A stretch of DNA of 64,000 bases from Pedobacter sp. PF22-3. GTDB taxonomy: Bacteria > Bacteroidota > Bacteroidia > Sphingobacteriales > Sphingobacteriaceae. The notes under the pieces are model-generated. The model searched no databases and was not told the DNA's origin. It saw nothing but the letters and a program-made list of their open reading frames with translations. The translations under genes and the position numbers were made by a program. Of the stretch, positions 45,365 through 53,543 are shown piece after piece. The stretch covers positions 186,001-250,000 of the forward strand of contig NZ_JAPIVP010000001.1 in assembly GCF_026239555.1 (NCBI RefSeq), written 5' to 3'. The stretch's first letter is position 1. The number at the start of each line of letters is the position of its first letter.

Positions 45365-46267
45365 TCATGCAAATAAATCAAAAGCCAGGCGATAGGTATT
45401 GCAGTGCGCATCTACAATATCCCTGATATCAATAGAATAACCTCCACCCATACTCACCTGTAAAGGTAAGTTTTTATCTTTACAGGCCTGCAGCACCATC
45501 CGATCACGCTCCTTGCACGCAGCTTTGCTCAATGCCAGTTTACCCAATTTATCTGTAGAAAGCACATCTACTCCCGATAAATAAAATACAAAATCAGGTC
45601 TGGCGCTTTCAAAAGCCTTTTTCAGATTGACATTTAGTGCAGACAGATATTCATCATCCTGTATACCATCATTTAAGGGAACATCCAGGCTTGAGACTTC
45701 TTTTTTAAAAGGAAAATTTTTATCGCCATGCATGGAGAAAGTGAATACCCCTGTCTCATGTTGAAAAATTTCGGCGGTGCCATTTCCCTGGTGAACATCT
45801 AAATCGATAATTAAGATACTATCAGATAAATTCTTATTTAACAAATAATTAGCAGTAATTGCCTGATCGTTCAACAAACAAAAACCTTCACCCCAATTGC
45901 TACCTGCGTGATGCGTACCTCCTGCAACATTAAAGGCAATACCATGTGCTATGGCAAAATGAGCTGCATCAATGGTGCCCTGTGTAATTCTCAGTTCACG
46001 TTCTACAAGTTGCGCATTTAGTGGAAAACCAATCCGTCTCTGCTCTTTAGCAGGAAGTGTTAAATCCCTGAGTTGTTCCCAATATGTTTTTTCGTGAGTA
46101 AGGAGAATAATATCTTCCGAAACAGGCTCTGGACTAAATAAATTCTGCGGCGTTATTGTTCCCTCATGCAAAAGCTGCTCAGGGATCAATTCATACTTCA
46201 GCATCGGAAAACGGTGTCCTTCAGGTAAAGGGTGTGCGTAAAGCGGATGCCAGGCAATTTTGATCAT
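45365..46267 (-). CDS. histone deacetylase-family (AcuC-like) amidohydrolase
   Basis: A 300-residue zinc amidohydrolase of the HDAC/acetoin-utilisation family. The His pair His119-His120 (GGTHHAG) is present. Zinc ligands are Asp157 and His159 (DLDVHQGNGT) and Asp234 (SGVDVL). Possible substrates are acetylpolyamines, acetyl-lysine or other acylamides. Its ATG overlaps the bestrophin stop (TAATG), so it is co-translated with that gene. Confidence 0.9.
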   Translation of the reverse strand: MIKIAWHPLYAHPLPEGHRFPMLKYELIPEQLLHEGTITPQNLFSPEPVSEDIILLTHEKTYWEQLRDLTLPAKEQRRIGFPLNAQLVERELRITQGTIDAAHFAIAHGIAFNVAGGTHHAGSNWGEGFCLLNDQAITANYLLNKNLSDSILIIDLDVHQGNGTAEIFQHETGVFTFSMHGDKNFPFKKEVSSLDVPLNDGIQDDEYLSALNVNLKKAFESARPDFVFYLSGVDVLSTDKLGKLALSKAACKERDRMVLQACKDKNLPLQVSMGGGYSIDIRDIVDAHCNTYRLAFDLFA

Positions 46268-47127
46268 TAGCCTAAAATCTCTCCTACATGTTTTTCGATA
46301 TTGATACAGATCTGATCTACAGGAAGATCATTCGCATCGTAACCAAATGGGTTTTCTATTTCTTCAGCTATCAGCTCCAAACTCGCTAATACATAGAGGA
46401 TAAAGGGCACAATAGGGACTACAAAATAACCTAAACTGAATACCCATCCAAAGGGTAAAGTGATCACATAAACAAAAATAAATTTTTTAATAAATGCGCT
46501 GTAAGAAAATGGGATCGGCGTATTTTTAATCCTTTCGCAGGCGCCACAGATATCGGTAAACTGATTAAAGTCGACGGAAAGAACAATAAACTGTTCCTGC
46601 GAAATCGAACCTTTTTCCAACAGCCCGTAGAACCTGTTGGTTAAACTACCTGCTATCTGGTTAGGAACATGTTTGCCCTCTTCAACTTCTATCAACAAAC
46701 TGTTCTTCCCGAAATACATTTTTTCTCTTAGATGTTCTTTTAGCGCAAAAGCATATTTAGGAATACCGTATTCAAAAAAGCGAACATCCTCATCAGTTAG
46801 TTTAAGCGCTTTAATCTTTAAAGCCAGGTTACGGCTTACATTGGTTAGTGATCCAAGCAGTTTCCGGCCTTCCCACCACCTATCATAAGCCGTATTAGTT
46901 CTGAAAACCAGCAAAAGCGACAAAACAAAGCCCAATAAGCTATGCATCATGCCAATATTGGTTACATTACTCGTTTTAGAAAGCTGAAAGTAGTTTAACT
47001 CAGCATAAGCAACCAGCCCAGAAAATACGGCTACCCCAAGCATTAAAGGCCAAAGCTTTCTAAAGGTGTCGCTTTTATCGATATGAAAAATGAAGGTACT
47101 CCAGTCTTTAGGGTTGTAGTTAATCAT
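46267..47127 (-). CDS. bestrophin-family anion channel
   Basis: A 286-residue UPF0187/bestrophin protein with four transmembrane segments. Motifs include LGFVLSLLLVFRTNTAYDRWWEGRK, CGACERIKNTPIPFSYS (with the pore-lining Pro-rich turn), and a C-terminal NPFGYDANDLPVDQICINIE segment. Homologues are cation or anion channels in the inner membrane. It lies 13 nt after kynU and overlaps the HDAC-like gene by 1 nt, giving a three-gene block. Confidence 0.92.
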   Translation of the reverse strand: MINYNPKDWSTFIFHIDKSDTFRKLWPLMLGVAVFSGLVAYAELNYFQLSKTSNVTNIGMMHSLLGFVLSLLLVFRTNTAYDRWWEGRKLLGSLTNVSRNLALKIKALKLTDEDVRFFEYGIPKYAFALKEHLREKMYFGKNSLLIEVEEGKHVPNQIAGSLTNRFYGLLEKGSISQEQFIVLSVDFNQFTDICGACERIKNTPIPFSYSAFIKKFIFVYVITLPFGWVFSLGYFVVPIVPFILYVLASLELIAEEIENPFGYDANDLPVDQICINIEKHVGEILG

Positions 47128-47140
47128 TTTTTATTCTTTT

Positions 47141-48430
47141 CTACGTTAAAATATCTTTACTCACTTTTAATAATGCCTGTCCTGCTAAGTAAACATCTTC
47201 ATAAGTGTTATAAAGTGGTACGGCACTTAAACGGATCACATCAGGTTCGCGCCAATCGCCGAGTACATGATTAGCCATTAAGCCATCAAAAATCTGCTTG
47301 CCGTTACGTTGAGCAATGATGGATAACTGTGCACCTCTATCTTTAGGATTATTTGGCGTGATAATTTTATATTGCTCAAATCCTAGCTCCTTATTCACTT
47401 CATTTATAATGAATTCGAGATAGGCTGTTAAAGTAATACTTTTCTCTCTCAATGGCGCTATGAAACCTGCTTTTTCGAAAATCTGTAGCGACGCATGATA
47501 TAAGGCCATAGGCATTACCTGTGTGCAACTTACCTGCCATCCGTCTGCCCCGGCTTCTGGAATAAAGCCTTTCTCCATTTTAAAGCGTTTACTTTCCTGG
47601 TAACCCCACCAACCTGCAAAACGGTTCAAGTGGGTATTACTGAAATGTTTTTCGTGAACAAAAATTCCGCTTATTCCTCCCGGACCAGCATTTTGGTATT
47701 TATATGAGCACCAGCAGGCGAAATCAACATCCCAATCATGTAGCTTTACAGGAACATTACCAGCGGCATGTGCGAGATCCCAGCCCACTATTGCGCCTAT
47801 TTCGTGGCCAGCTTTAGTAATGGTTTCCATATCATACCATTGACCGGTATAATAATTTATCCCTCCAAATAAAACCAATGCAATTTCATCTGCATTTTCG
47901 TTGATTTTAGCTAAGATATCTGCTGTATGCAGTATTTCTTCACCTTCCTTAGGAAAAACCTCTATAATAGCTTCTTTCGGATCGAAACCATGAAACCTTA
48001 CCTGACTTTCTATCGCATATTGATCGGATGGAAATGCCCCTCCCTCCATAATGATTTTGAAGCGCTTACCTTTCGGCTGATAAAAGCTAACCATTAATAA
48101 ATGAAGGTTTACGGTCAAAGTATTCATCGGACAAACCTCCGATGGCAGCGCGCCAACAATCGGCGCCATTAACTTTTTAAGCGCCTTATGATAAAACATC
48201 CAAGGTTCGTCTCCATCAAACCAACCCTCCACAGCATAGTTCGCCCAGTTGTTAAGCTGACCTTGCAAAACTTCTGCGGCCACTTTAGGTTGAAGGCCTA
48301 ACGAGTTGCCACACAAATAAATAAAATCTTTCCCGTTGTGTTTTGGAAATAAGAATTGAGACCTGAAATGACGGAGCTGATCAGCCTCATCCTGTAGCTG
48401 AGCAAATGATAGGGTGTTTTCGAAATTCAT
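47141..48430 (-). CDS. kynU: kynureninase
   Basis: A 429-residue PLP-dependent kynureninase that cleaves kynurenine (or 3-hydroxykynurenine) to anthranilate (or 3-hydroxyanthranilate) and alanine. Asp218 and His221 (GWDLAHAAGNVP) and the PLP lysine Lys244 (CSYKYQNAGPGG) match the family. YLCGNSLGLQP (38-48) is the substrate/PLP loop. I chose ATG 48430; an upstream frame to 48481 reads through a terminator hairpin. Other kyn genes are not in the window. Confidence 0.95.
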   Translation of the reverse strand: MNFENTLSFAQLQDEADQLRHFRSQFLFPKHNGKDFIYLCGNSLGLQPKVAAEVLQGQLNNWANYAVEGWFDGDEPWMFYHKALKKLMAPIVGALPSEVCPMNTLTVNLHLLMVSFYQPKGKRFKIIMEGGAFPSDQYAIESQVRFHGFDPKEAIIEVFPKEGEEILHTADILAKINENADEIALVLFGGINYYTGQWYDMETITKAGHEIGAIVGWDLAHAAGNVPVKLHDWDVDFACWCSYKYQNAGPGGISGIFVHEKHFSNTHLNRFAGWWGYQESKRFKMEKGFIPEAGADGWQVSCTQVMPMALYHASLQIFEKAGFIAPLREKSITLTAYLEFIINEVNKELGFEQYKIITPNNPKDRGAQLSIIAQRNGKQIFDGLMANHVLGDWREPDVIRLSAVPLYNTYEDVYLAGQALLKVSKDILT

Positions 48431-48447
48431 CAGGCCAATATTACAAA

Positions 48448-48478
48448 AAAAGCAGGTATTGTTTCCAATCCTGCTTTT
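48448..48478 (-). terminator. terminator between the PPOX gene and kynU
   Basis: AAAAGCAGG (48448-48456) pairs with CCTGCTTTT (48470-48478). On the minus strand it is followed by a T run, ending the upstream flavin-fold gene. Confidence 0.7.
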
Positions 48479-48495
48479 CAATTATTTAAAATTTA

Positions 48496-48984
48496 TTAGA
48501 ATTTCATCGTATCATGCTTACCCAGATCTGGCGTATCACCAGTAACTACCGCTTTCAATATACTGAACAACACTACAATTTTTGATGAAGATGAATCCCA
48601 GTATTCAGCTTCCTCAGGTGTTACTTTTATCAGAATTAATCTTGGATCCTCAACTCCATCAGGAAACCAGGCTTTTATAAATGGAGAAAAATAAGCCTCT
48701 TTACGTACTTTATCATCTACAAGCTCTGCCTTACCCTTAACCGTTAAATACGTGTTTTTCGACGGATCGCTATAAGCTAGCAGCACATTGTTTTCTTTTG
48801 AAATCTCTTTCGATTTTAAGGAATACTCATTCGTATAAAACCACAAACTGCCATCATCTTCAATTTTTGCAGTTCCCATTGGCCTGCTTCCAAATTCATC
48901 ACCTGAAGAAAATGTAGTGAACATACAAGTCCTTACACTTTCTGCCATCTCTTTTAAGATGGCTATATTTTTCTCGTTTTTCAT
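48496..48984 (-). CDS. pyridoxamine 5'-phosphate oxidase-like (general stress) protein
   Basis: A 162-residue split-barrel flavin-fold protein of the PNPOx-like, general stress protein 26 group, recognised from RTCMFTTFSSGDEFGSRPMG, DDGSLWFYTNEYSLKSKEIS and NTYLTVKGKAELVDD. It probably binds FMN or another cofactor; activity as a true PNP oxidase is unlikely because the substrate-binding C-terminus is missing. It is separated from kynU by a terminator. Confidence 0.82.
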   Translation of the reverse strand: MKNEKNIAILKEMAESVRTCMFTTFSSGDEFGSRPMGTAKIEDDGSLWFYTNEYSLKSKEISKENNVLLAYSDPSKNTYLTVKGKAELVDDKVRKEAYFSPFIKAWFPDGVEDPRLILIKVTPEEAEYWDSSSSKIVVLFSILKAVVTGDTPDLGKHDTMKF

Positions 48985-49038
48985 GTTTTTGATTATTTAT
49001 AGAGAAAAACAGAAAGCTCCTTAAAAGGTTTCTATAAA

Positions 49039-49644
49039 TTAAACCTTATTTGGTTTACTCACATATTTGTTGCCCTTAACAAAGAATCGCCAAGGCAATA
49101 ATGCATGTTCTTTGGCATAAGCAATGCCAACGCGTGGTGTAGCTGCAATATCTTCTTCAGCATAACGGATACCATTATCCTCGATCCAGATCTCATCATC
49201 GGAAAGATTTTTTGCATTGAAGGTTTTATCTATTCCTAATGCTTTTGCCGCTGAACCAGGTCCAGCCGAAATAGCACCTTTTGTACGAGGCATATTCCTC
49301 CGCTCTTCAATAATATCTATTCCAATAAGCGGTTCTATCCCTCTGATTAAAACAGCATGAGGATCGTCCTTAACCGAAGTAACCACATTAAATAAATGAT
49401 GCATTCCGTAACAGAGATACACATAAACAATGCCACCTGTACCATACATGGTTTCGGTGCGGTTGGTACGGCGACCGCCATAAGCATGAGAGGCCTTATC
49501 TTTTACCCCAAAATAGGCTTCTGTTTCTACAATGATCCCTGCAGTAATTTCATTACCAATTTTAGTGTACAAAACCTTACCGAGCAAATCTTTTGCAAGA
49601 CTCACAACATCCTCATTCTGGTAATATTCAGCTTTTAATTTCAA
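49039..49644 (-). CDS. 3-methyladenine DNA glycosylase (AAG/MPG family)
   Basis: A 201-residue AAG-type glycosylase that removes alkylated purines. Characteristic segments are VETEAYFGVKDKASHAYGGR with the catalytic Glu, RRTNRTETMYGTGGIVYVYL, CYGMHHLFNVV, and AISAGPGSAAKALGI. It lies 13 nt after the methionine sulfoxide reductase gene, and the PPOX-like gene begins about 54 nt further on. Together with endonuclease V it covers alkylation and deamination damage. Confidence 0.93.
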   Translation of the reverse strand: MKLKAEYYQNEDVVSLAKDLLGKVLYTKIGNEITAGIIVETEAYFGVKDKASHAYGGRRTNRTETMYGTGGIVYVYLCYGMHHLFNVVTSVKDDPHAVLIRGIEPLIGIDIIEERRNMPRTKGAISAGPGSAAKALGIDKTFNAKNLSDDEIWIEDNGIRYAEEDIAATPRVGIAYAKEHALLPWRFFVKGNKYVSKPNKV

Positions 49645-49657
49645 TATTTGACCTAAA

Positions 49658-50137
49658 TTATCTATTTAACAAAACTGCAATAACCTGCTCTAAATAAACT
49701 TGATCTGTTTCATCAAATTTATTCAACATTTCACTATCAACATCAAGCACGCCAACTACCTCATCATTAACAATGAGAGGCAGAACGATTTCGGATTTTG
49801 AAGCTGATGCACAGGCAATGTGACCAGGAAATTCCTCCACATCTGGTACAATGATGGTTTTGGCCTGTGCCCATGAAGTTCCGCAAACACCTTTTCCTTT
49901 TTTTATTCTTGTACAAGCCACTGGCCCCTGAAAAGGACCAAGCACCAGCTCATCCTGCTTTACTAAATAAAAGCCAACCCAAAACCAACCAAACTGCTCT
50001 TTAAGTGCTGCAGCTATGTTTGCCATGTTAGCCACAAAATCTGTTTCGCCATACAATAAAGCTTCAATTTGAGGAATGATGGATTGGTACTGCGCTTCTT
50101 TAGAGGCATCTCTGGTAATAACTAAATCTTCTGCCAT
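49658..50137 (-). CDS. msrC: free methionine-(R)-sulfoxide reductase (GAF domain)
   Basis: A 159-residue single GAF-domain fRMsr. All three redox cysteines are present: Cys75 (ACTRI), Cys85 (GVCGTS) and Cys109 (HIACAS), matching the E. coli YebR set. GVLDVDSE is the conserved end of the fold. The enzyme reduces free methionine-R-sulfoxide. It starts a minus-strand run with the DNA glycosylase and flavin-fold genes, which together look like damage and oxidative stress functions. Confidence 0.92.
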   Translation of the reverse strand: MAEDLVITRDASKEAQYQSIIPQIEALLYGETDFVANMANIAAALKEQFGWFWVGFYLVKQDELVLGPFQGPVACTRIKKGKGVCGTSWAQAKTIIVPDVEEFPGHIACASASKSEIVLPLIVNDEVVGVLDVDSEMLNKFDETDQVYLEQVIAVLLNR

Positions 50138-50266
50138 TTCTTTTGTTTATATGATCAAAGTTAATAATGAATTGTGAGATGCAAGCCAGACCGGTTTATA
50201 ATGACAAAAATTTGAATGATAACCTATCTTTAAAATCCTTAGTTTTGATCTCTTAATTGTGTGCTT

Positions 50267-50956
50267 ATGATTGTAGCCTTAACCATTACTAGATTTCGTG
50301 GTCTTACCATCCCCTTTGCTTTTATGGGAATGGCAGTTTTAAGGCTGCCTTTATGGTTAAATAAAAAGTGTAAGTTTTGGAAATTAATGGGTAGCGGCAA
50401 AGATGCCAGTGTTGATTTACCTCCAGATTATAAACATTGGGCAATTCTCACTACCTGGGATGAACGTAAAGATTATAATGATTTTTATCGGAACTCTTTA
50501 GTGATGAAATGGTTTATTTTTTTTGGAATAGAAAGTTTTACTATCTTACTAAATCCTTTAGCCAGTCATGGTTTATGGTCAAAAGAACAGCCATTTAAAG
50601 TTGATAATATAAATCAAACATCCTCTGGGAAAATCGCTGTAATAACGAGGGCCGCGATTAAATTTAACAGATTAAAAGAGTTTAGACAGAATATTAAACG
50701 GGCGGCCAATGCCATGCGTATTGCGCCGGGATTTATCCTATCTGCAGGTATGGGAGAAAATCCATTTTTTGACCAAGCCACCTTCTCTATATGGGAAGAT
50801 GCGGAGAGCGTAAAAAACTATGCCTATAAAACCTTTGACCATGCTGATGTGATTAAGCTCACCAGAGCGCGGGAATGGTATAAGGAAGAACTCTTTGCCC
50901 GTTTCTCAATCGTTGATAGCTGGGGAACGCTTAACGGTGTATCTGCAGAATTGTAA
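50267..50956 (+). CDS. CrtA (spheroidene monooxygenase)-like protein
   Basis: A 229-residue protein whose C-terminal half resembles spheroidene monooxygenase CrtA: GMGENPFFDQATFSIWEDAE, YAYKTFDHADVIKLTRAREW and YKEELFARF are the best signals. CrtA oxidises acyclic carotenoids with O2 and is thought to use haem. No carotenoid genes are nearby, so the true substrate is unclear. The N-terminus is basic with a hydrophobic stretch (11-30) that could associate with membrane. ATG 50267 is used; a GTG lies two codons earlier. Confidence 0.75.
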   Translation: MIVALTITRFRGLTIPFAFMGMAVLRLPLWLNKKCKFWKLMGSGKDASVDLPPDYKHWAILTTWDERKDYNDFYRNSLVMKWFIFFGIESFTILLNPLASHGLWSKEQPFKVDNINQTSSGKIAVITRAAIKFNRLKEFRQNIKRAANAMRIAPGFILSAGMGENPFFDQATFSIWEDAESVKNYAYKTFDHADVIKLTRAREWYKEELFARFSIVDSWGTLNGVSAEL

Positions 50957-50972
50957 ATAAAAATATAATAAA

Positions 50973-51224
50973 ATGAGAGTAGTAGCAGAACTTCCGCATC
51001 CGGAATGTAAGATTACCATTTTTTCGATGAACCAAAAATACATTGTAAAATTTGAACAAGGTACTTTTGAGCAAAGTTACAAGCTTGCAGAACTGGACTT
51101 AAGTGGCGGTGGTGTAAATGATGTATTTGAAATTATTGATGAAGAATTTATCCAGACCGTTATTACGCGTTTTAAGGTGATGCGATCAGATTTTAATGCA
51201 GCTTACCATAGACATCAATATTAA
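50973..51224 (+). CDS. conserved small hypothetical protein, 83 aa
   Basis: An 83-residue protein beginning 16 nt after the CrtA-like gene, so probably co-transcribed. It has mixed alpha/beta composition (ELPHPECKITIFSMNQKYIV, FEQSYKLAELDLSGG, VITRFKVMRSDFNAAYHRH). I believe similar short proteins occur in related genera, but no function is known. No signal peptide or membrane segment is seen. Confidence 0.7.
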   Translation: MRVVAELPHPECKITIFSMNQKYIVKFEQGTFEQSYKLAELDLSGGGVNDVFEIIDEEFIQTVITRFKVMRSDFNAAYHRHQY

Positions 51225-51500
51225 CACCTAATACATGCAAAACACTGACATATAGATACTTATATCTTAATTCAGCATTATATTCTGAATTTTTGATTTA
51301 ATTATAATTAAAAAACATCTTCTATTGTTTCTTATTATTTAATTAAACATAGTTAAGTTTCTGATATAATGAATTTTATATTTAGCAAAAAAACATAATT
51401 TTGTCCTGCTTTTATGCCAAATATATGGGAGGTTTAGTGATTTTGGGATGAAATAAGAATTACTTTATAAAAAAACATCTTCAATAAATTCTAATGAAAA

Positions 51501-51715
51501 GGTCGTTATTTCGACCGCAGTAGAGAAATCTTTTATCACAGTTTAAAGATTTCTCCATTCGCTGCGCTTCAGTCGAAATGACAACACTTTTTTTAGGATT
51601 CTGTCATTATTAGCGTAACGAAGAATCTCTGCATTTTCTTATAGCAAATTCGAAAAAGCATTGCCGGAAAATTTTCAATTACTAAAAGATTCTTCATTGC
51701 ATTCAGAATGACAGA
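51501..51715. repeat. two REP-like repeats in tandem
   Basis: The first copy (51501-51588) has arms 'tcgttatttcgaccgcagtag' and 'cgcttcagtcgaaatgacaac', with 'gagaaatcttt' facing 'aaagatttctc'. The second (51594-51715) has 'gattctgtcatt...gaagaatctc' and 'agattcttc...cagaatgacag'. The rest of 51225-51758 is AT-rich and shows no gene. Confidence 0.75.
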
Positions 51716-51758
51716 AAAAGTATTTCTTTTAGTGGTATTCTAAATAACAAAATGGGGG

Positions 51759-52097
51759 TTAAGCAGAAACCACTGTATCGTGTACCACTACCCTATACCA
51801 GTTTTTGGAGAATTTTTCTACAGCATCTAAATGTATTTTATCTTCCTGGTATGCATTGTGATCTTCAATGTTTGCGAAAGTAATCGTTAGCGAATAAGTA
51901 AAAGAGTTATCCGTAACCGGACGTACTGGCGTGTTTGCAGCTAATCCAAAACTTAAAGTTTTTATATATTTAATAGGCTTTAAGCTTTCGAAAAAATTAG
52001 TAAAATCGGCTATTTCATTTTTGGTTAATTGTGGCTTTAACCAAAACATTACAAAGTGTTGAATCTGTCCTTTATCAGGGGTAGGGATTTCTGTCAT
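51759..52097 (-). CDS. Dabb-family (stress-responsive A/B barrel) protein
   Basis: A 112-residue Dabb protein, recognised from IQHFVMFWLKPQLTKNEIAD at 12-31, the KTLSFGLAANTPVRPVTDNS block and the C-terminal HLDAVEKFSKNWYRVVVHD. Members form dimeric alpha+beta barrels and bind small molecules; no activity can be assigned. It is monocistronic on the minus strand next to the repeat cluster. Confidence 0.82.
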   Translation of the reverse strand: MTEIPTPDKGQIQHFVMFWLKPQLTKNEIADFTNFFESLKPIKYIKTLSFGLAANTPVRPVTDNSFTYSLTITFANIEDHNAYQEDKIHLDAVEKFSKNWYRVVVHDTVVSA

Positions 52098-52146
52098 GGG
52101 TTCTTTTTTCTTTAAATATATTAATCATTTTTTATTAGACATAAAA

Positions 52147-52172
52147 AAAGTCCTGATGTAAACCAGGACTTT
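52147..52172. terminator. terminator downstream of the glycine-zipper gene
   Basis: AAAGTCCTG/CAGGACTTT, a 9-bp stem with an 8-nt loop and A/T flanks, follows the minus-strand gene's stop by about 20 nt. Confidence 0.7.
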
Positions 52173-52191
52173 CATATATTTTAAAAAAAAA

Positions 52192-52689
52192 TTAGTTTTT
52201 AGGCTGTACCCGACCAGATTTTCTGTCTTCGCCTCTACCGATTAAATAACCTCCACCAGCACCAACCAATCCACCAATAATAGCGCCTCTTCCTTTTTTC
52301 TTATCAATTAAAGCACCACCAACTGCACCAGCGGCACCACCAATTACAGCGCCCTTAGCTGCATCACTCCAACCTTTTTTCTTAGCTGTTGGTTGTGTAC
52401 CACCGTATGCACTGCTAGAACTTCCACCAGAGCTGGCATATGATCTTCTAGTACTTGTACTTGATCTTCTTGCAGCAGCCAATTCTGCCTGGTGTTTAGC
52501 TTCTTTCTCTTTTTCTACTCTAGCTACTTCAGCTTTTTTAAAGCTGTCTAAACGTAAACTATCTTTTACGGCTTTAATGGCTAATTGTTTTTCTGCTTCC
52601 TGCTGTTTCAATGCAGCATCTTCTTTTGCTTTGTTATTACAAGCAAACATAACAGAACTTAATGCGATTACTACCAATATCCTTTTCAT
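52192..52689 (-). CDS. glycine-zipper lipoprotein
   Basis: A 165-residue lipoprotein with lipobox VMFAC (Cys17). Residues about 20-75 form a charged Ala/Lys/Glu coiled coil, 75-105 are Ser-rich and disordered, and 112-150 are a glycine-zipper pair (AAKGAVIGGAAGAVGGALID and GRGAIIGGLVGAGGGYLIG), which inserts into or spans membranes. This YMGG/SlyB-like layout is an envelope integrity component in other bacteria. Confidence 0.75.
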   Translation of the reverse strand: MKRILVVIALSSVMFACNNKAKEDAALKQQEAEKQLAIKAVKDSLRLDSFKKAEVARVEKEKEAKHQAELAAARRSSTSTRRSYASSGGSSSSAYGGTQPTAKKKGWSDAAKGAVIGGAAGAVGGALIDKKKGRGAIIGGLVGAGGGYLIGRGEDRKSGRVQPKN

Positions 52690-52820
52690 AATTTTTAATT
52701 TTAATATGTCTCCAGTTTAGCTACCTAACCTCACTAAACGGGTTTCATTTGTGATATATGATTTAGTTAATTATCACTACTAAAGAAAAAATGATGCCAA
52801 AATGTTTTGAAAATGAAAAA

Positions 52821-53543
52821 TTATTCCTCTAAGTCGATATACCAGAAACCAGAAAGCACTGTGGATGAACAAGGTAGATCATCATCTGGTGTGGTTTTGG
52901 CGGGTGCATTGTACGTTCGGAATACCTGCTCTCCGATGGTGAATGGTATTTTATTCCTGAAAATAGGTCCCTCAAATGCAAAGGTATGAAACTCTCCATT
53001 TTCTCCACAGGGATCAATTTCTGATGGAAGCTGATCAATCAAGTCTTCGCTGATTATTTTTCCACAAATGTCTTTCAGATTTTCCTGTGTACATACAATG
53101 ATGGTTTTATAGTTCAGCTTAATAAACTCGCTGATCAAATCTCTGGTGTTTTTATGCCATAGTGGAAATATGGCTTTCAAACCAATTTCAGCAAGCTTAC
53201 TTTCACGGTATTTACGCAGGTCTTCCAGAAAAATATCACCAAAAATAGAATGTGTAATTCCTTCTGCTTTAAATTTATTCAGATGGGTACGCATAGTATT
53301 GTCATATGTTTCCATATCGGGCATTTCACCTAAACGGATCTGATATAATGGGATACCAATACTTTCAGCCTGCTTAATCAGCAAAGTTTCCCTTACCCCA
53401 TGCATCGACACACGGTTATATTGTTCGGTGACTGTAGTAACCAGATAGCGGATTTCGATCGTTGGATCCTGAAGAGCATGATGTAATGCGAGGGTACTAT
53501 CTTTGCCACCACTCCAGTTAAAAATGCTGTTTTTTTTACCCAT
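52821..53543 (-). CDS. PP-loop ATPase (diphthine-ammonia ligase-like, COG2102)
   Basis: A 240-residue N-type ATP pyrophosphatase with the PP-loop SGGKDST at 11-17. The body resembles Dph6-type diphthamide synthases (MHGVRETLLIKQAESIGIPL, GITHSIFGDIFLEDLRKYRE). Bacteria lack diphthamide, so the bacterial homologue must adenylate something else. It overlaps the sirtuin gene by 8 nt and is the last gene of a run beginning with a BtuF-like protein, so a role in B12 salvage, such as amidation of a corrinoid, is a plausible inference only. Confidence 0.85.
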   Translation of the reverse strand: MGKKNSIFNWSGGKDSTLALHHALQDPTIEIRYLVTTVTEQYNRVSMHGVRETLLIKQAESIGIPLYQIRLGEMPDMETYDNTMRTHLNKFKAEGITHSIFGDIFLEDLRKYRESKLAEIGLKAIFPLWHKNTRDLISEFIKLNYKTIIVCTQENLKDICGKIISEDLIDQLPSEIDPCGENGEFHTFAFEGPIFRNKIPFTIGEQVFRTYNAPAKTTPDDDLPCSSTVLSGFWYIDLEE

